Origin: an uncultured Eubacteriales bacterium
GTDB lineage: Bacteria > Bacillota > Clostridia > Tissierellales > Peptoniphilaceae
Assembly: GCA_900539225.1 (NCBI GenBank)
Contig: UQBO01000003.1
Span: 95,511-159,510 of the forward strand
Direction: 5' to 3'
Length of the DNA: 64,000 nt
Numbering within the stretch: position 1 is the stretch's first letter; each line of letters begins with the position of its first letter. The notes under the pieces are model-generated. The model worked only from the letters and a program-made list of their open reading frames with translations. It made no database searches and was not told where the DNA came from. The position numbers were made by a program, and so were the translations under genes. Shown here in pieces: positions 9,497 to 16,145 of the stretch.

Positions 9497-9604
9497 AAAT
9501 AAGTAAAAAAAGCAAAAATGCTAAACAAAGTAAAAATGCTAAAGAAAGCAAAAATGCTAAACAAAGCAAAATAAGTAAAGAAAGCAAAAATGCGAAGTAT
9601 GTAA
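9497..9604 (+). repeat. 18-bp tandem repeat, about six imperfect copies, downstream of and in frame with serS
   Basis: Units start at 9497, 9515, 9533, 9551, 9569 and 9587; examples are AAAATGCTAAACAAAGTA and AAAATGCTAAAGAAAGCA. Because 18 is a multiple of three, the frame of serS stays open through the repeats: after the serS TAG (9427) and one further TAA (9451), the frame reads repeated S-K-(N/I)-(A/S)-K-(Q/E/K) hexapeptides until TAA at 9616. The region 9430-9632 contains no other recognisable gene. It could be a lost or read-through lysine-rich tail, or just a simple-sequence expansion. Confidence 0.85.
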
Positions 9605-9632
9605 AAAAACATAAATAAGGCAAAAACAAATT

Positions 9633-9670
9633 AGAGCTATGTATATCACTTGATACGCATAGCTCTTTTA
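9633..9670 (+). terminator. bidirectional intrinsic terminator between convergent serS and flavin reductase-like gene
   Basis: Perfect 9-bp outer stem AGAGCTATG / CATAGCTCT with a 16-base interior, followed by TTTTA on the + strand. The other flank is A-rich, which gives a T-rich tail on the - strand as well, so the hairpin can serve both converging genes. Confidence 0.8.
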
Positions 9671-9688
9671 ATTTATATTGATTAGAGT

Positions 9689-10204
9689 CTAGTCTTCATT
9701 CACATAAGCCTTTACTATCTCGCCAATGTAGACGTAGTGAAAGTCATGCTCTGGATAATTCTTCTTAAGTATGTCTTGATCGATAAAGCCTTCCTCGTGC
9801 AAAACGCCTTTATAAACTTTTCTGCAGACCAAAACCATCTTTGCTTCCTTAAAGTAAACGCTCTCGTCACTAAAGACAGGCGTCAAAGATGTCTTAGCAA
9901 GCTTATCTTCATCGCGTCCGCTATGAGTGCCAAGGTACATTAAGTCCTTTTTGTACGCTTCATCAAAAAAACTTAGTGTGTAGTAGTTTTTCTTGTCAAC
10001 AAAGGTCCTCGTATACCTTTGCGGTCTTAAGTAGATGACCGACGTAGGCATATCGCCGTTCCATATAGCGCCCAAGTGCCCCCATTGCGCAGTCATCGTG
10101 TTAAACGACTTTTCATTACCAGCGCTAACAAGCATCCATTCTTTGCCAATCAGCGTCATCGGATTAAATTTTAACTCCTTCATATCAATAGCTTTTAAGC
10201 TCAT
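9689..10204 (-). CDS. flavin reductase-like (FMN-binding split-barrel) protein
   Basis: A 171-residue protein of the flavin reductase-like family. Visible family traits are SAGNEKSFNTMTAQWG near the N-terminus, YLRPQRYTRTFVDKKNYYTLSFF in the middle (the usual 'R-x-x-R-Y-T' region after the flavin-binding strand) and GTHSGRDEDKLAK. It probably binds FMN and passes electrons to an unknown partner. The ATG has the RBS AAGGGGTG. It is transcribed away from the chromate transporter genes and converges on serS. It is a single-gene unit. Confidence 0.82.
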   Translation of the reverse strand: MSLKAIDMKELKFNPMTLIGKEWMLVSAGNEKSFNTMTAQWGHLGAIWNGDMPTSVIYLRPQRYTRTFVDKKNYYTLSFFDEAYKKDLMYLGTHSGRDEDKLAKTSLTPVFSDESVYFKEAKMVLVCRKVYKGVLHEEGFIDQDILKKNYPEHDFHYVYIGEIVKAYVNED

Positions 10205-10294
10205 GCCATCACCCCTTATATGAATTATATCACAAAGAGCATGAATATATTACTTAAAATTTACATTGCTAGTCTAGAAAAATATTTTTCTTTG

Positions 10295-10303
10295 TGTTAT
10301 AAT
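10295..10303 (+). promoter_or_regulatory. extended -10 promoter of the chromate transporter operon
   Basis: TGTTATAAT (TG-n-TATAAT) lies 17 bases before the first transporter ATG. No good -35 hexamer stands at 17 bases upstream, as is usual for extended -10 promoters. The divergent flavin reductase-like gene also has a TATAAT-like hexamer on the other strand around 10218-10223. Confidence 0.6.
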
Positions 10304-10319
10304 ATTCTTTGGTGAGTAT

Positions 10320-10844
10320 ATGAATTTATTAGTCGAAATATTTTTAGTGTTTTTCAAGATAGGCCTCTTTAGCTTCGGCGGGGGCTATGCTATGATGCCG
10401 CTTTTTGAAAAGGAGATCATTAATGGACTTCATTGGATTAGCTACTCTGATTTCATAGACATAGTTGCCATAGCACAAACAACGCCCGGACCCTTCGCGG
10501 TTAACTCAGCTACCTTCATCGGTAACAAGCTAGCAGGCTTTTGGGGCAGCGTTGTCGCAACACTTGGAGTGACGCTACCGAGCTTTATCATCATGAGCAT
10601 AATATTTTTGACCATAAACAAGTTTAGAGACTCAAATGCAATCAAAGTATCGATTAGAGGCATAAGACCAGTCGTCTTAGCACTTGTCTTAGCGGCAGTC
10701 GTTACCATTGGCAAGGGCGCCATCATCGATTACAAGTCTATAATCATAGCCATCGTTGCCTTTGTATTAGTTAGAGTGAAAAAGCTTAACCCCATACTTC
10801 TTATGGCTGTGGGCTTTTTAGTCGGCATAGTGATTTACAGGTGA
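10320..10844 (+). CDS. chromate transporter family protein, half-size subunit 1
   Basis: A 174-residue membrane protein of the short-chain CHR family. It shows the family motifs FSFGGGYAMMP near the N-terminus and AIAQTTPGPFAVN about 50 residues on, followed by several membrane helices. Short CHR proteins work as pairs of two homologous halves, and the second half follows after four bases. The name comes from chromate efflux, but the real substrate in anaerobes is not known. GGTGAG is the ribosome-binding site and the ATG at 10320 is the first reasonable start. Confidence 0.9.
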   Translation: MNLLVEIFLVFFKIGLFSFGGGYAMMPLFEKEIINGLHWISYSDFIDIVAIAQTTPGPFAVNSATFIGNKLAGFWGSVVATLGVTLPSFIIMSIIFLTINKFRDSNAIKVSIRGIRPVVLALVLAAVVTIGKGAIIDYKSIIIAIVAFVLVRVKKLNPILLMAVGFLVGIVIYR

Positions 10845-10848
10845 TGAG

Positions 10849-11382
10849 ATGAAGATACTTGATTTATTTTTTACATTCTTTAAAATAGGTGCCTTCACAT
10901 TGGGAGGCGGCTTTCCCATGCTACCAATAATTGAGCGTGAGATAGTTACAAAGAAAAAACTGATGTCAGACGAAGAGTACATAGACTCGATAAGCCTTGC
11001 GCAAACAGCACCAGGACCTATCGCAGCAAACATCTCGATACTTGTTGGCTACAGGATATATGGTTTTTGGGGTGCGATCGCTGCCTTTTTTGGCGCGGTA
11101 TTGCCAAGCTTTATGATCATACTAGTAATCTCACACTTCTTTATGGGTGTGCAAGACAGTCCATATGTGCAAGCAGCCTTCAAAGGCGTTAGACCAGTTG
11201 TGTGCGCACTAGTATTTGCAGCACTTGTAGGCTTAGTTGAAAAGGCCCACCTAAACAAATTTGAGTACGTCATAAGCATCATAGCTTTTTTAATAGTAGT
11301 GTTTTTAGATGTCAATCCCATCTTCGTCATCATTGGCGGTGTTGTGATTGCCTTAAGCAAAGATAAATTTATTAATAAATAG
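10849..11382 (+). CDS. chromate transporter family protein, half-size subunit 2
   Basis: A 177-residue paralogue of the preceding protein, with FTLGGGFPMLP and SLAQTAPGPIAAN at equivalent places and a similar set of hydrophobic helices. The two halves probably assemble with opposite membrane topology, as known for short-chain CHR pairs. The gene begins four bases after its partner and is followed 15 bases later by pta, although a functional link with pta is not obvious. Confidence 0.9.
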   Translation: MKILDLFFTFFKIGAFTLGGGFPMLPIIEREIVTKKKLMSDEEYIDSISLAQTAPGPIAANISILVGYRIYGFWGAIAAFFGAVLPSFMIILVISHFFMGVQDSPYVQAAFKGVRPVVCALVFAALVGLVEKAHLNKFEYVISIIAFLIVVFLDVNPIFVIIGGVVIALSKDKFINK

Positions 11383-11397
11383 AAATAGGAGGTTATT

Positions 11398-12369
11398 ATG
11401 GATTTATTTGAAGAATTAAAAGTTGAAGTAAAAGAAAAACATCCATCGATTGTTTTTCCAGAAGGTGAAGATGAAAGAGTTTTAAAGGCTGCTTTCAGAT
11501 TAAAAGAAGAAAATATCTTAGAACCAATAGTTCTAGGTAAGAGAAGCGAGGTAGAAGTAACTGCTAAGGCTATAGGCAAGGACCTTGCTAATATCAATTT
11601 CATCGATCCAGCTGAAGCTAAGGACATAGATGAGATGGCTCAAAAGTTTTTTGAAAGAAGAAAGGGTAAGATCACTCTAGAAGACGCTAAGGCGCTACTT
11701 CTTAAGGACGTTAACTACTTCGGAACTATCTTAGTATATATGAATAAGGCAGATGGCCTTGTATCAGGAGCTGCACATGCAACAAGCGATACAGTTAGAC
11801 CAGCACTTCAAATCATTAAGATGAAGGAAGGCTACAAAAAAACTTCAGGCGTTTTCGTTATGGTTAAGGGCGACGAAAGATATATCTTCGCTGACTGCGC
11901 CATAAACATCGCACCTGACTCAAATGACATCGCTGAAACAGCTATACTATCAAATATAACAGCAAAGAGCTTCGGCGTTGATCCAAAGATTGCTCTATTA
12001 AGCTTCTCAACAAAGGGCAGTGCTAAGTCAGATGAAACAGAAAAAGTTATCAAGGCACTTGAAATAGTTAAGGAAAGAGATGCATCCATCGCCGTAGATG
12101 GAGAGCTTCAATTCGACGCAGCCTTCGCACCAACAGTTGCTGAAAAGAAGGCTAAGGGCTCAGATATCGCAGGACATGCGAATGTATTCATATTCCCATC
12201 ACTAGAAGCAGGTAACATCGGATACAAAATCGCACAAAGACTTGGCGGCTACGACGCTATAGGACCTATACTTCAAGGTTTAAACAGCCCAGTTAACGAT
12301 TTATCAAGAGGCTGTAACTCAGACGACGTTTACAAACTTGCTTTAATCACAGCAAAACAAACATTTTAA
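11398..12369 (+). CDS. pta: phosphate acetyltransferase
   Basis: Interconverts acetyl-CoA and acetyl phosphate, giving ATP with acetate kinase. The 323-residue protein has the PTA_PTB features PEGEDERVLKAA at the N-terminus, DGLVSGAAHATSDTVRPALQ in the middle and FPSLEAGNIGYKIAQRLGG plus the C-terminal GPILQGLNSPVNDLSRGC. It has a strong AGGAGG site. No ackA lies beside it. The stop overlaps the next start by one base, linking it to the dihydrofolate reductase gene. Confidence 0.94.
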   Translation: MDLFEELKVEVKEKHPSIVFPEGEDERVLKAAFRLKEENILEPIVLGKRSEVEVTAKAIGKDLANINFIDPAEAKDIDEMAQKFFERRKGKITLEDAKALLLKDVNYFGTILVYMNKADGLVSGAAHATSDTVRPALQIIKMKEGYKKTSGVFVMVKGDERYIFADCAINIAPDSNDIAETAILSNITAKSFGVDPKIALLSFSTKGSAKSDETEKVIKALEIVKERDASIAVDGELQFDAAFAPTVAEKKAKGSDIAGHANVFIFPSLEAGNIGYKIAQRLGGYDAIGPILQGLNSPVNDLSRGCNSDDVYKLALITAKQTF

Positions 12370-12851
12370 TGATACTCGTAATGGCAGTCGACGCCAAATG
12401 GGCGATTGGCTACAAAGGTGACATGCTAACAAGGATACCAGCGGATCTCAAACACTTTAAAGAGATGACCATGGGCGGCGTCTTAGTCATGGGACGAAAA
12501 ACCTTCGACGCGACAGGCGCACTTCCTGGCAGAGAAACGATCATCGTATCACGCTCACTTAAGGAGATGGAGGGAGTTCACATTGCCCACAGCCTTGACG
12601 ATTTAAGAGAGATGATAGAAGAAAAATTTTCAGATAAGAAAATTTTCTTAGTTGGCGGTGCAAGCCTTATAGACCAGCTCATAGATGAGGTGGATGAGGC
12701 AGAGATCACCTTTATTAAGAAAGACTTTGAGCCTTATGACACAGTTATGAGGAACCTCGATAAGGACGAGGCATTTGAGCTAGTTAAAACAAGCGAAGAA
12801 CATGCTTATCAAGATATGAAGTTTGAGTATAGAAAATACAAAAGAAAATAA
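12369..12851 (+). CDS. folA: dihydrofolate reductase
   Basis: NADPH-dependent reduction of dihydrofolate to tetrahydrofolate. The 160-residue protein begins MILVMAVDAKWAIGYKGDML, with the usual W-x-I-G-x-x-G substrate loop, then LKHFKEMTMGGVLVMGRKTF (NADPH and substrate contacts) and KIFLVGGASLIDQLI. Length is typical for chromosomal DHFR. The ATG overlaps the pta stop by one base and an intrinsic terminator follows. No thymidylate synthase gene is adjacent. Confidence 0.93.
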   Translation: MILVMAVDAKWAIGYKGDMLTRIPADLKHFKEMTMGGVLVMGRKTFDATGALPGRETIIVSRSLKEMEGVHIAHSLDDLREMIEEKFSDKKIFLVGGASLIDQLIDEVDEAEITFIKKDFEPYDTVMRNLDKDEAFELVKTSEEHAYQDMKFEYRKYKRK

Positions 12852-12861
12852 TATTAGACGA

Positions 12862-12892
12862 AAGACATATGAGAGCCATATGTCTTTTCTTT
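12862..12892 (+). terminator. intrinsic terminator after folA
   Basis: Perfect 10-bp stem AAGACATATG / CATATGTCTT with a 5-base loop, followed by TTCTTTT. It closes the housekeeping operon and marks the left edge of the accessory island. Confidence 0.85.
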
Positions 12893-12934
12893 TGCCACTT
12901 GTACCTTTATCTAAAGAGATTTATTAAAACTGTT

Positions 12935-13082
12935 TGTTAACAATAAATAATGCTTATTAATTTTTATAAAAAAGTTACTCTTGTATTTATAAATAATATA
13001 AAATATAATAATGTTAACAAGCATAGGAAATAATAATATATGTTAACATTTTTATATTTTTCTTTTGAAATATCAATTGATA
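12935..13082. promoter_or_regulatory. operator-like palindromes around the cassette promoter
   Basis: The 8-bp palindrome TGTTAACA occurs three times, at 12935-12942, 13012-13019 and 13041-13048, one upstream of the -35 box and two just downstream of the -10 box. A 12-bp perfect palindrome TATCAATTGATA lies at 13071-13082, directly before the AAGGAGG ribosome-binding site. These placements fit binding sites of a repressor, but none is encoded close by, so the regulator is unknown. Confidence 0.45.
12981..13009 (+). promoter_or_regulatory. sigma-A type promoter of the EndoU cassette
   Basis: TTGTAT at 12981-12986 and TATAAT at 13004-13009 are separated by exactly 17 bases. The region 12893-13099 is otherwise non-coding and extremely AT-rich. 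A TGTTAACA palindrome sits directly downstream of the -10 box, at the expected transcription start. Confidence 0.65.
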
Positions 13083-13099
13083 ACAAGGAGGTTTAAAGT

Positions 13100-13768
13100 A
13101 TGCGAAGAACAGTTGTCGATGATGGATTTGCATCATATCTAGTCCAAAATGCGAATTTTGATAGCAAGTGGGAAATTCCAATTATAAAAAATGAAGAGTT
13201 TGAAGTACCAGAGGACATAATACCTTTTGATAAAATTAATAGAATTAATAAATTACAAAGAGAGAAAACTTTTGTTCATTTTTATATGCATGACATAAGC
13301 TTTAGAAAACTTATTACAAGCACAAATAAATATGTAAAAGATTTTAGAGATTTTGGAGGCATTATTTCTCCTGATTTTTCGTTATATATAGATATGCCTC
13401 TATGTTTACAACTAGCAAATACGTATTTAAATAGAGCGGTGGGCGTATATATGCAAAATAACGGAGTAAAAGTGATACCTAATGTCAGGTGGGGAGACAG
13501 CAGAACTTTTGACTTTTGCTTTAGTGGTTTAGAAAAAGGTGGATTATATTCAATAAGCACACATGGTTGTATTAAAGGATTTGAAAATAAAAAGATATTT
13601 AAAGAAGGTTTGAGAGAGATGATTAATATATTGAACCCGAAAAGTATAATAGTGCATGGATCAATGCCAAAAGATGTATTTAGTTCATTTATCAATAATA
13701 TTGATTTTATTAACTATGAAGCGTGGATAAGTAGGGTTATGAAAGGAAAATCAGATGGGAACAAGTAG
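13100..13768 (+). CDS. DUF4417-like protein
   Basis: A 222-residue soluble protein without a signal peptide. The central NRAVGVYMQNNGVKVIPNVRWG, then STHGCIKGFEN and IVHGSMPKDVF resemble the DUF4417 family, found in phages, plasmids and mobile islands. Biochemical function is not known; the conserved W-G-D and H-G-C residues suggest an enzyme fold. It has a very strong AAGGAGG site. The stop lies 14 bases inside the following EndoU-like gene. Codon use is more A/T-rich than in the housekeeping genes to the left, which suggests horizontal transfer. Confidence 0.7.
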   Translation: MRRTVVDDGFASYLVQNANFDSKWEIPIIKNEEFEVPEDIIPFDKINRINKLQREKTFVHFYMHDISFRKLITSTNKYVKDFRDFGGIISPDFSLYIDMPLCLQLANTYLNRAVGVYMQNNGVKVIPNVRWGDSRTFDFCFSGLEKGGLYSISTHGCIKGFENKKIFKEGLREMINILNPKSIIVHGSMPKDVFSSFINNIDFINYEAWISRVMKGKSDGNK

Positions 13769-14240
13769 AAGTGGACTGTATTTAAACACACGAGGAAGCA
13801 GAAGAAAAGTAAGTGATTATGCTTTAGTTCATTCAGACGAAGGAACTTTTATGAATATAAATACTAAAAGTCCTTTTAGAATGAAAAATGGAGGACATGG
13901 TGAAGCAAATATAAAACTATTGAATAAGTATGGTATAGGGTATAAGATAATTAAAGTATATCCTAATGGCGTTAGGGTTGGCAGCGTAAGCGGTCATAAA
14001 GATAAAAGAAAAAAATTGTTGAATCAACAAACTTGGTTCCCAAGCAATTGGAGCAGAAAAGATATTTTAAGAGCTGGCGAACATGTTGCTTCATTAAAAG
14101 TCAATAAGCATGTAAAAGATGGGATGAACATGTATGGCACTTGGAAGGGAGTTAGAGTTGTTGTAAAAAAGACCAATGGTAAAATATCAACAATTTTTCC
14201 AGATATTAATCAAATTTCTAAAAAGAAAGGAAGAAAATAA
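13755..14240 (+). CDS. compact EndoU-type nuclease (polymorphic-toxin-like domain)
   Basis: A 161-residue basic protein. The segment GGHGEANIKLLNKYGI followed by TWFPSNWSRKDILRAGEHVASL and GTWKGVRVVVKKTNGKISTIFPD resembles bacterial EndoU nuclease domains, which cleave RNA and commonly form the C-terminal toxin tip of polymorphic toxins. The likely catalytic set would be the histidine in GGHGEAN plus a second His and Lys downstream, but I cannot assign them with certainty. Unusually there is no signal peptide or delivery domain: the toxin-like domain is almost the whole protein. It overlaps the DUF4417-like gene and is followed with no gap by a small acidic ORF, a candidate immunity gene. Confidence 0.68.
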   Translation: MGTSRSGLYLNTRGSRRKVSDYALVHSDEGTFMNINTKSPFRMKNGGHGEANIKLLNKYGIGYKIIKVYPNGVRVGSVSGHKDKRKKLLNQQTWFPSNWSRKDILRAGEHVASLKVNKHVKDGMNMYGTWKGVRVVVKKTNGKISTIFPDINQISKKKGRK

Positions 14241-14561
14241 ATGCTTAAGAATAAAATAGATGAGATTATAAAACGAAGACTGAATCTAAAATTAGAAGAT
14301 GATGATAAATTAGAGGAGTGCTGGGCAGAAGAAATTAGGATTTTATCAAATAATATTACCCAGACAAAAGATTATTATAAAAATGATTGCAGCGATGAGG
14401 TATTATTTTGGACAAGTGAAGTATTTGAGGAACTTATAGAACAAACTCAAAGTAAGGAACTTCTGAATGTATTGGAGTATAGAGCCTTAAGCGTAACAAA
14501 TGAAATGTATAGAAATGATATATTGGAAGAAATAAATTATGCGAAATTTAAGTTGAATTAA
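14241..14561 (+). CDS. candidate immunity protein for the EndoU-type nuclease
   Basis: A 106-residue acidic, helical protein (DDDKLEECWAEE, TSEVFEELIEQTQSKELLNVL). It begins at the base after the nuclease stop codon, so it is probably translationally coupled. The pattern 'C-W-x-E-x-I-x-x-L-S ... S-E-V-F-E-E-x-x-x-x-T-Q-S' looks like small immunity proteins found after polymorphic toxins, but I cannot name a family with certainty. The opposite charge to the basic partner supports a binding role. The function is inferred from position, size and charge. Confidence 0.5.
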   Translation: MLKNKIDEIIKRRLNLKLEDDDKLEECWAEEIRILSNNITQTKDYYKNDCSDEVLFWTSEVFEELIEQTQSKELLNVLEYRALSVTNEMYRNDILEEINYAKFKLN

Positions 14562-14582
14562 AGCGTTTAAAGGAGATAAGAT

Positions 14583-15617
14583 ATGGAAATTGGTCTTTAT
14601 GTTTATTATGATGGTAAAAAGAATAATGTATTTCAAAAGGGACTTACTGAGTATAAAATAGGTGCACTTGCTTGTGAGTATGCTAGGCTTAGGCCTGCTG
14701 ATTTAAGAGAAATTATTTATTCTTATACACATAGAAATGAAAAGTTTTCTAAAGATATTTTCGCAGATGCTATAGATTGTATTAGAATTGAAACCGAAAG
14801 AAAATTTGGATTGGTTATATCGATTATGTTTGCTACAGAGTTGTTCCAAGCTATATATGAGCTAGTAGATAAAAGTAAGGAAGAATTAGATAAATATTTT
14901 TTTGCGATTAATAAAGAAGCTAAAAATGATCAAATAAAAACATATATCTTAGAAAATTCTCAAACAAAAAAATTTAGCATTGATACAGTTGGCAATGCGA
15001 TAGATTATGCTTACTATGTTTTTGCAACAAATTATGCTATATTTAAGATTTGTTTTAATAGAATATTTAATGATGATAGTTGCATAGAGCAAGAAAAAAA
15101 AGATAATTATGTAGATATGCTTCTTTCATTCTATGGAGAAAATTTTAATATTCAAAAAATAGATTATAAAATAATGAATATAGAAGGAAAATTTGCCTCG
15201 ATTTATACAATACAAAACTCAGCTTCACTTCTTTTATTTGAATTAGCACATATAATTGAAACGGACACTATAGTTAAGAAATGTGAGATATGCAAAAACT
15301 ATTTTGTTCCTAAAAACAGGTCAGATACATTATATTGTGACTATCCATATCATAAATATCAGTCTAAAACATGTAAACAGATAGGTCCACTGTTAAAAAG
15401 AGCAAAGAAAGAGAAGACTGATATATTTACAAAAGAATATAGAAAGGCTTATATGAGATTAAAAATGAAAACAGTAAGAAATCCTAATAGATCAGACTAT
15501 TCTGAACAATTAAAACAAATGGTGGATGAAGCTAAAGAAATTAGAAAAAAAGTAGAATCTCAAAAAATAGATGAGCAAGAATGGAAAACATGGCTAGATA
15601 AATATAGTGGTCATTAA
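14583..15617 (+). CDS. DUF6076-like protein with C-terminal zinc-finger cysteines
   Basis: A 344-residue, largely helical protein. Near residue 236 it carries CEICKNYFVPKNRSDTLYCD followed by KTCKQIG, a CxxC...C...C arrangement likely to bind zinc and resembling CGNR-like fingers and the DUF6076 family of accessory regions. A lysine-rich C-terminal helix follows. No catalytic motif is recognised and no membrane segment seen. The RBS AAAGGAGA precedes the ATG, and the gene lies 21 bases after the candidate immunity gene, so it may share the cassette promoter. Function unknown; a nucleic-acid-binding role is a guess based on the zinc finger and basic tail. Confidence 0.5.
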   Translation: MEIGLYVYYDGKKNNVFQKGLTEYKIGALACEYARLRPADLREIIYSYTHRNEKFSKDIFADAIDCIRIETERKFGLVISIMFATELFQAIYELVDKSKEELDKYFFAINKEAKNDQIKTYILENSQTKKFSIDTVGNAIDYAYYVFATNYAIFKICFNRIFNDDSCIEQEKKDNYVDMLLSFYGENFNIQKIDYKIMNIEGKFASIYTIQNSASLLLFELAHIIETDTIVKKCEICKNYFVPKNRSDTLYCDYPYHKYQSKTCKQIGPLLKRAKKEKTDIFTKEYRKAYMRLKMKTVRNPNRSDYSEQLKQMVDEAKEIRKKVESQKIDEQEWKTWLDKYSGH

Positions 15618-15649
15618 TTCTAAATAAAAAAATTTAAAGGAGACTTATT

Positions 15650-16042
15650 ATGTATGAATCATTAACTAAATACATTGACAAGATAGATGATGACATGATT
15701 TGCAAGTGTGTTGAAGAGCCTGGATATATGCCATATGTTGATTACACTTCTATGGTAGATGACTTTGTAGATGATGTATATAAATTTTTAAAAGAGAGTA
15801 AAGAAGTAAGCCCAAAAAACTATCGCGATATTATTAATGCAAATGGCATTGACCTAAACACTAAATCAGTTTTTGAAGTAGATCCTAATACCTTGGATGG
15901 CTCTTGTGTATTTTCAATTTTACTTGCTGCCGTTAGGGCAGAAAGGTTTAGTGACGGCGTGCTTGAAAATTTATTTAAGAACGGTCATATAAAAAAGTGG
16001 CTTCAAAGGCTTAAGGCAATTGATGAAGAAAAAACAATTTAA
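15650..16042 (+). CDS. DUF6508-like small protein
   Basis: A 130-residue acidic protein. The C-terminal half, with LDGSCVFSILLAAVRAERF and FKNGHIKKWLQRLKAID, resembles DUF6508 proteins, which are small proteins of unknown role in Firmicutes accessory regions. AAAGGAG precedes the ATG. It is the last gene before an intrinsic terminator, so the unit 13100-16042 may be one five-gene transcript. Nothing visible indicates an enzymatic activity. Confidence 0.55.
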   Translation: MYESLTKYIDKIDDDMICKCVEEPGYMPYVDYTSMVDDFVDDVYKFLKESKEVSPKNYRDIINANGIDLNTKSVFEVDPNTLDGSCVFSILLAAVRAERFSDGVLENLFKNGHIKKWLQRLKAIDEEKTI

Positions 16043-16057
16043 ATAAATAAATTTTTT

Positions 16058-16084
16058 ATCTGCTTCTAATGGGGCAGATTTTTC
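16058..16084 (+). terminator. intrinsic terminator after the EndoU cassette
   Basis: Stem ATCTGC / GCAGAT with a 10-base loop that can be tightened by a T-G pair, followed by TTTTT. It separates the cassette from the restriction locus. Confidence 0.65.
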
Positions 16085-16104
16085 ATGTAAAAATTTTCTA
16101 TATG

Positions 16105-16113
16105 TGATATAAT
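16105..16113 (+). promoter_or_regulatory. extended -10 promoter of the type I restriction-modification operon
   Basis: TGATATAAT lies 32 bases before the hsdM ATG. No clear -35 hexamer is seen, in keeping with an extended -10 element. The same TGATATAAT element precedes the gene at 23702. Confidence 0.6.
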
Positions 16114-16145
16114 TAATGTATATAACAAATTTTAAGGAGTGTATT

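Noticed and set aside
9497..9604. Repeat array as a possible CRISPR
   Set aside because: Copies of 18 bp directly abut with no spacers and no cas genes are near; it is a simple tandem repeat.
13282..13695. 137-residue open frame on the - strand in the DUF4417-like gene
   Set aside because: The + strand frame has the strong ribosome-binding site, promoter and family motifs; the - frame has none.
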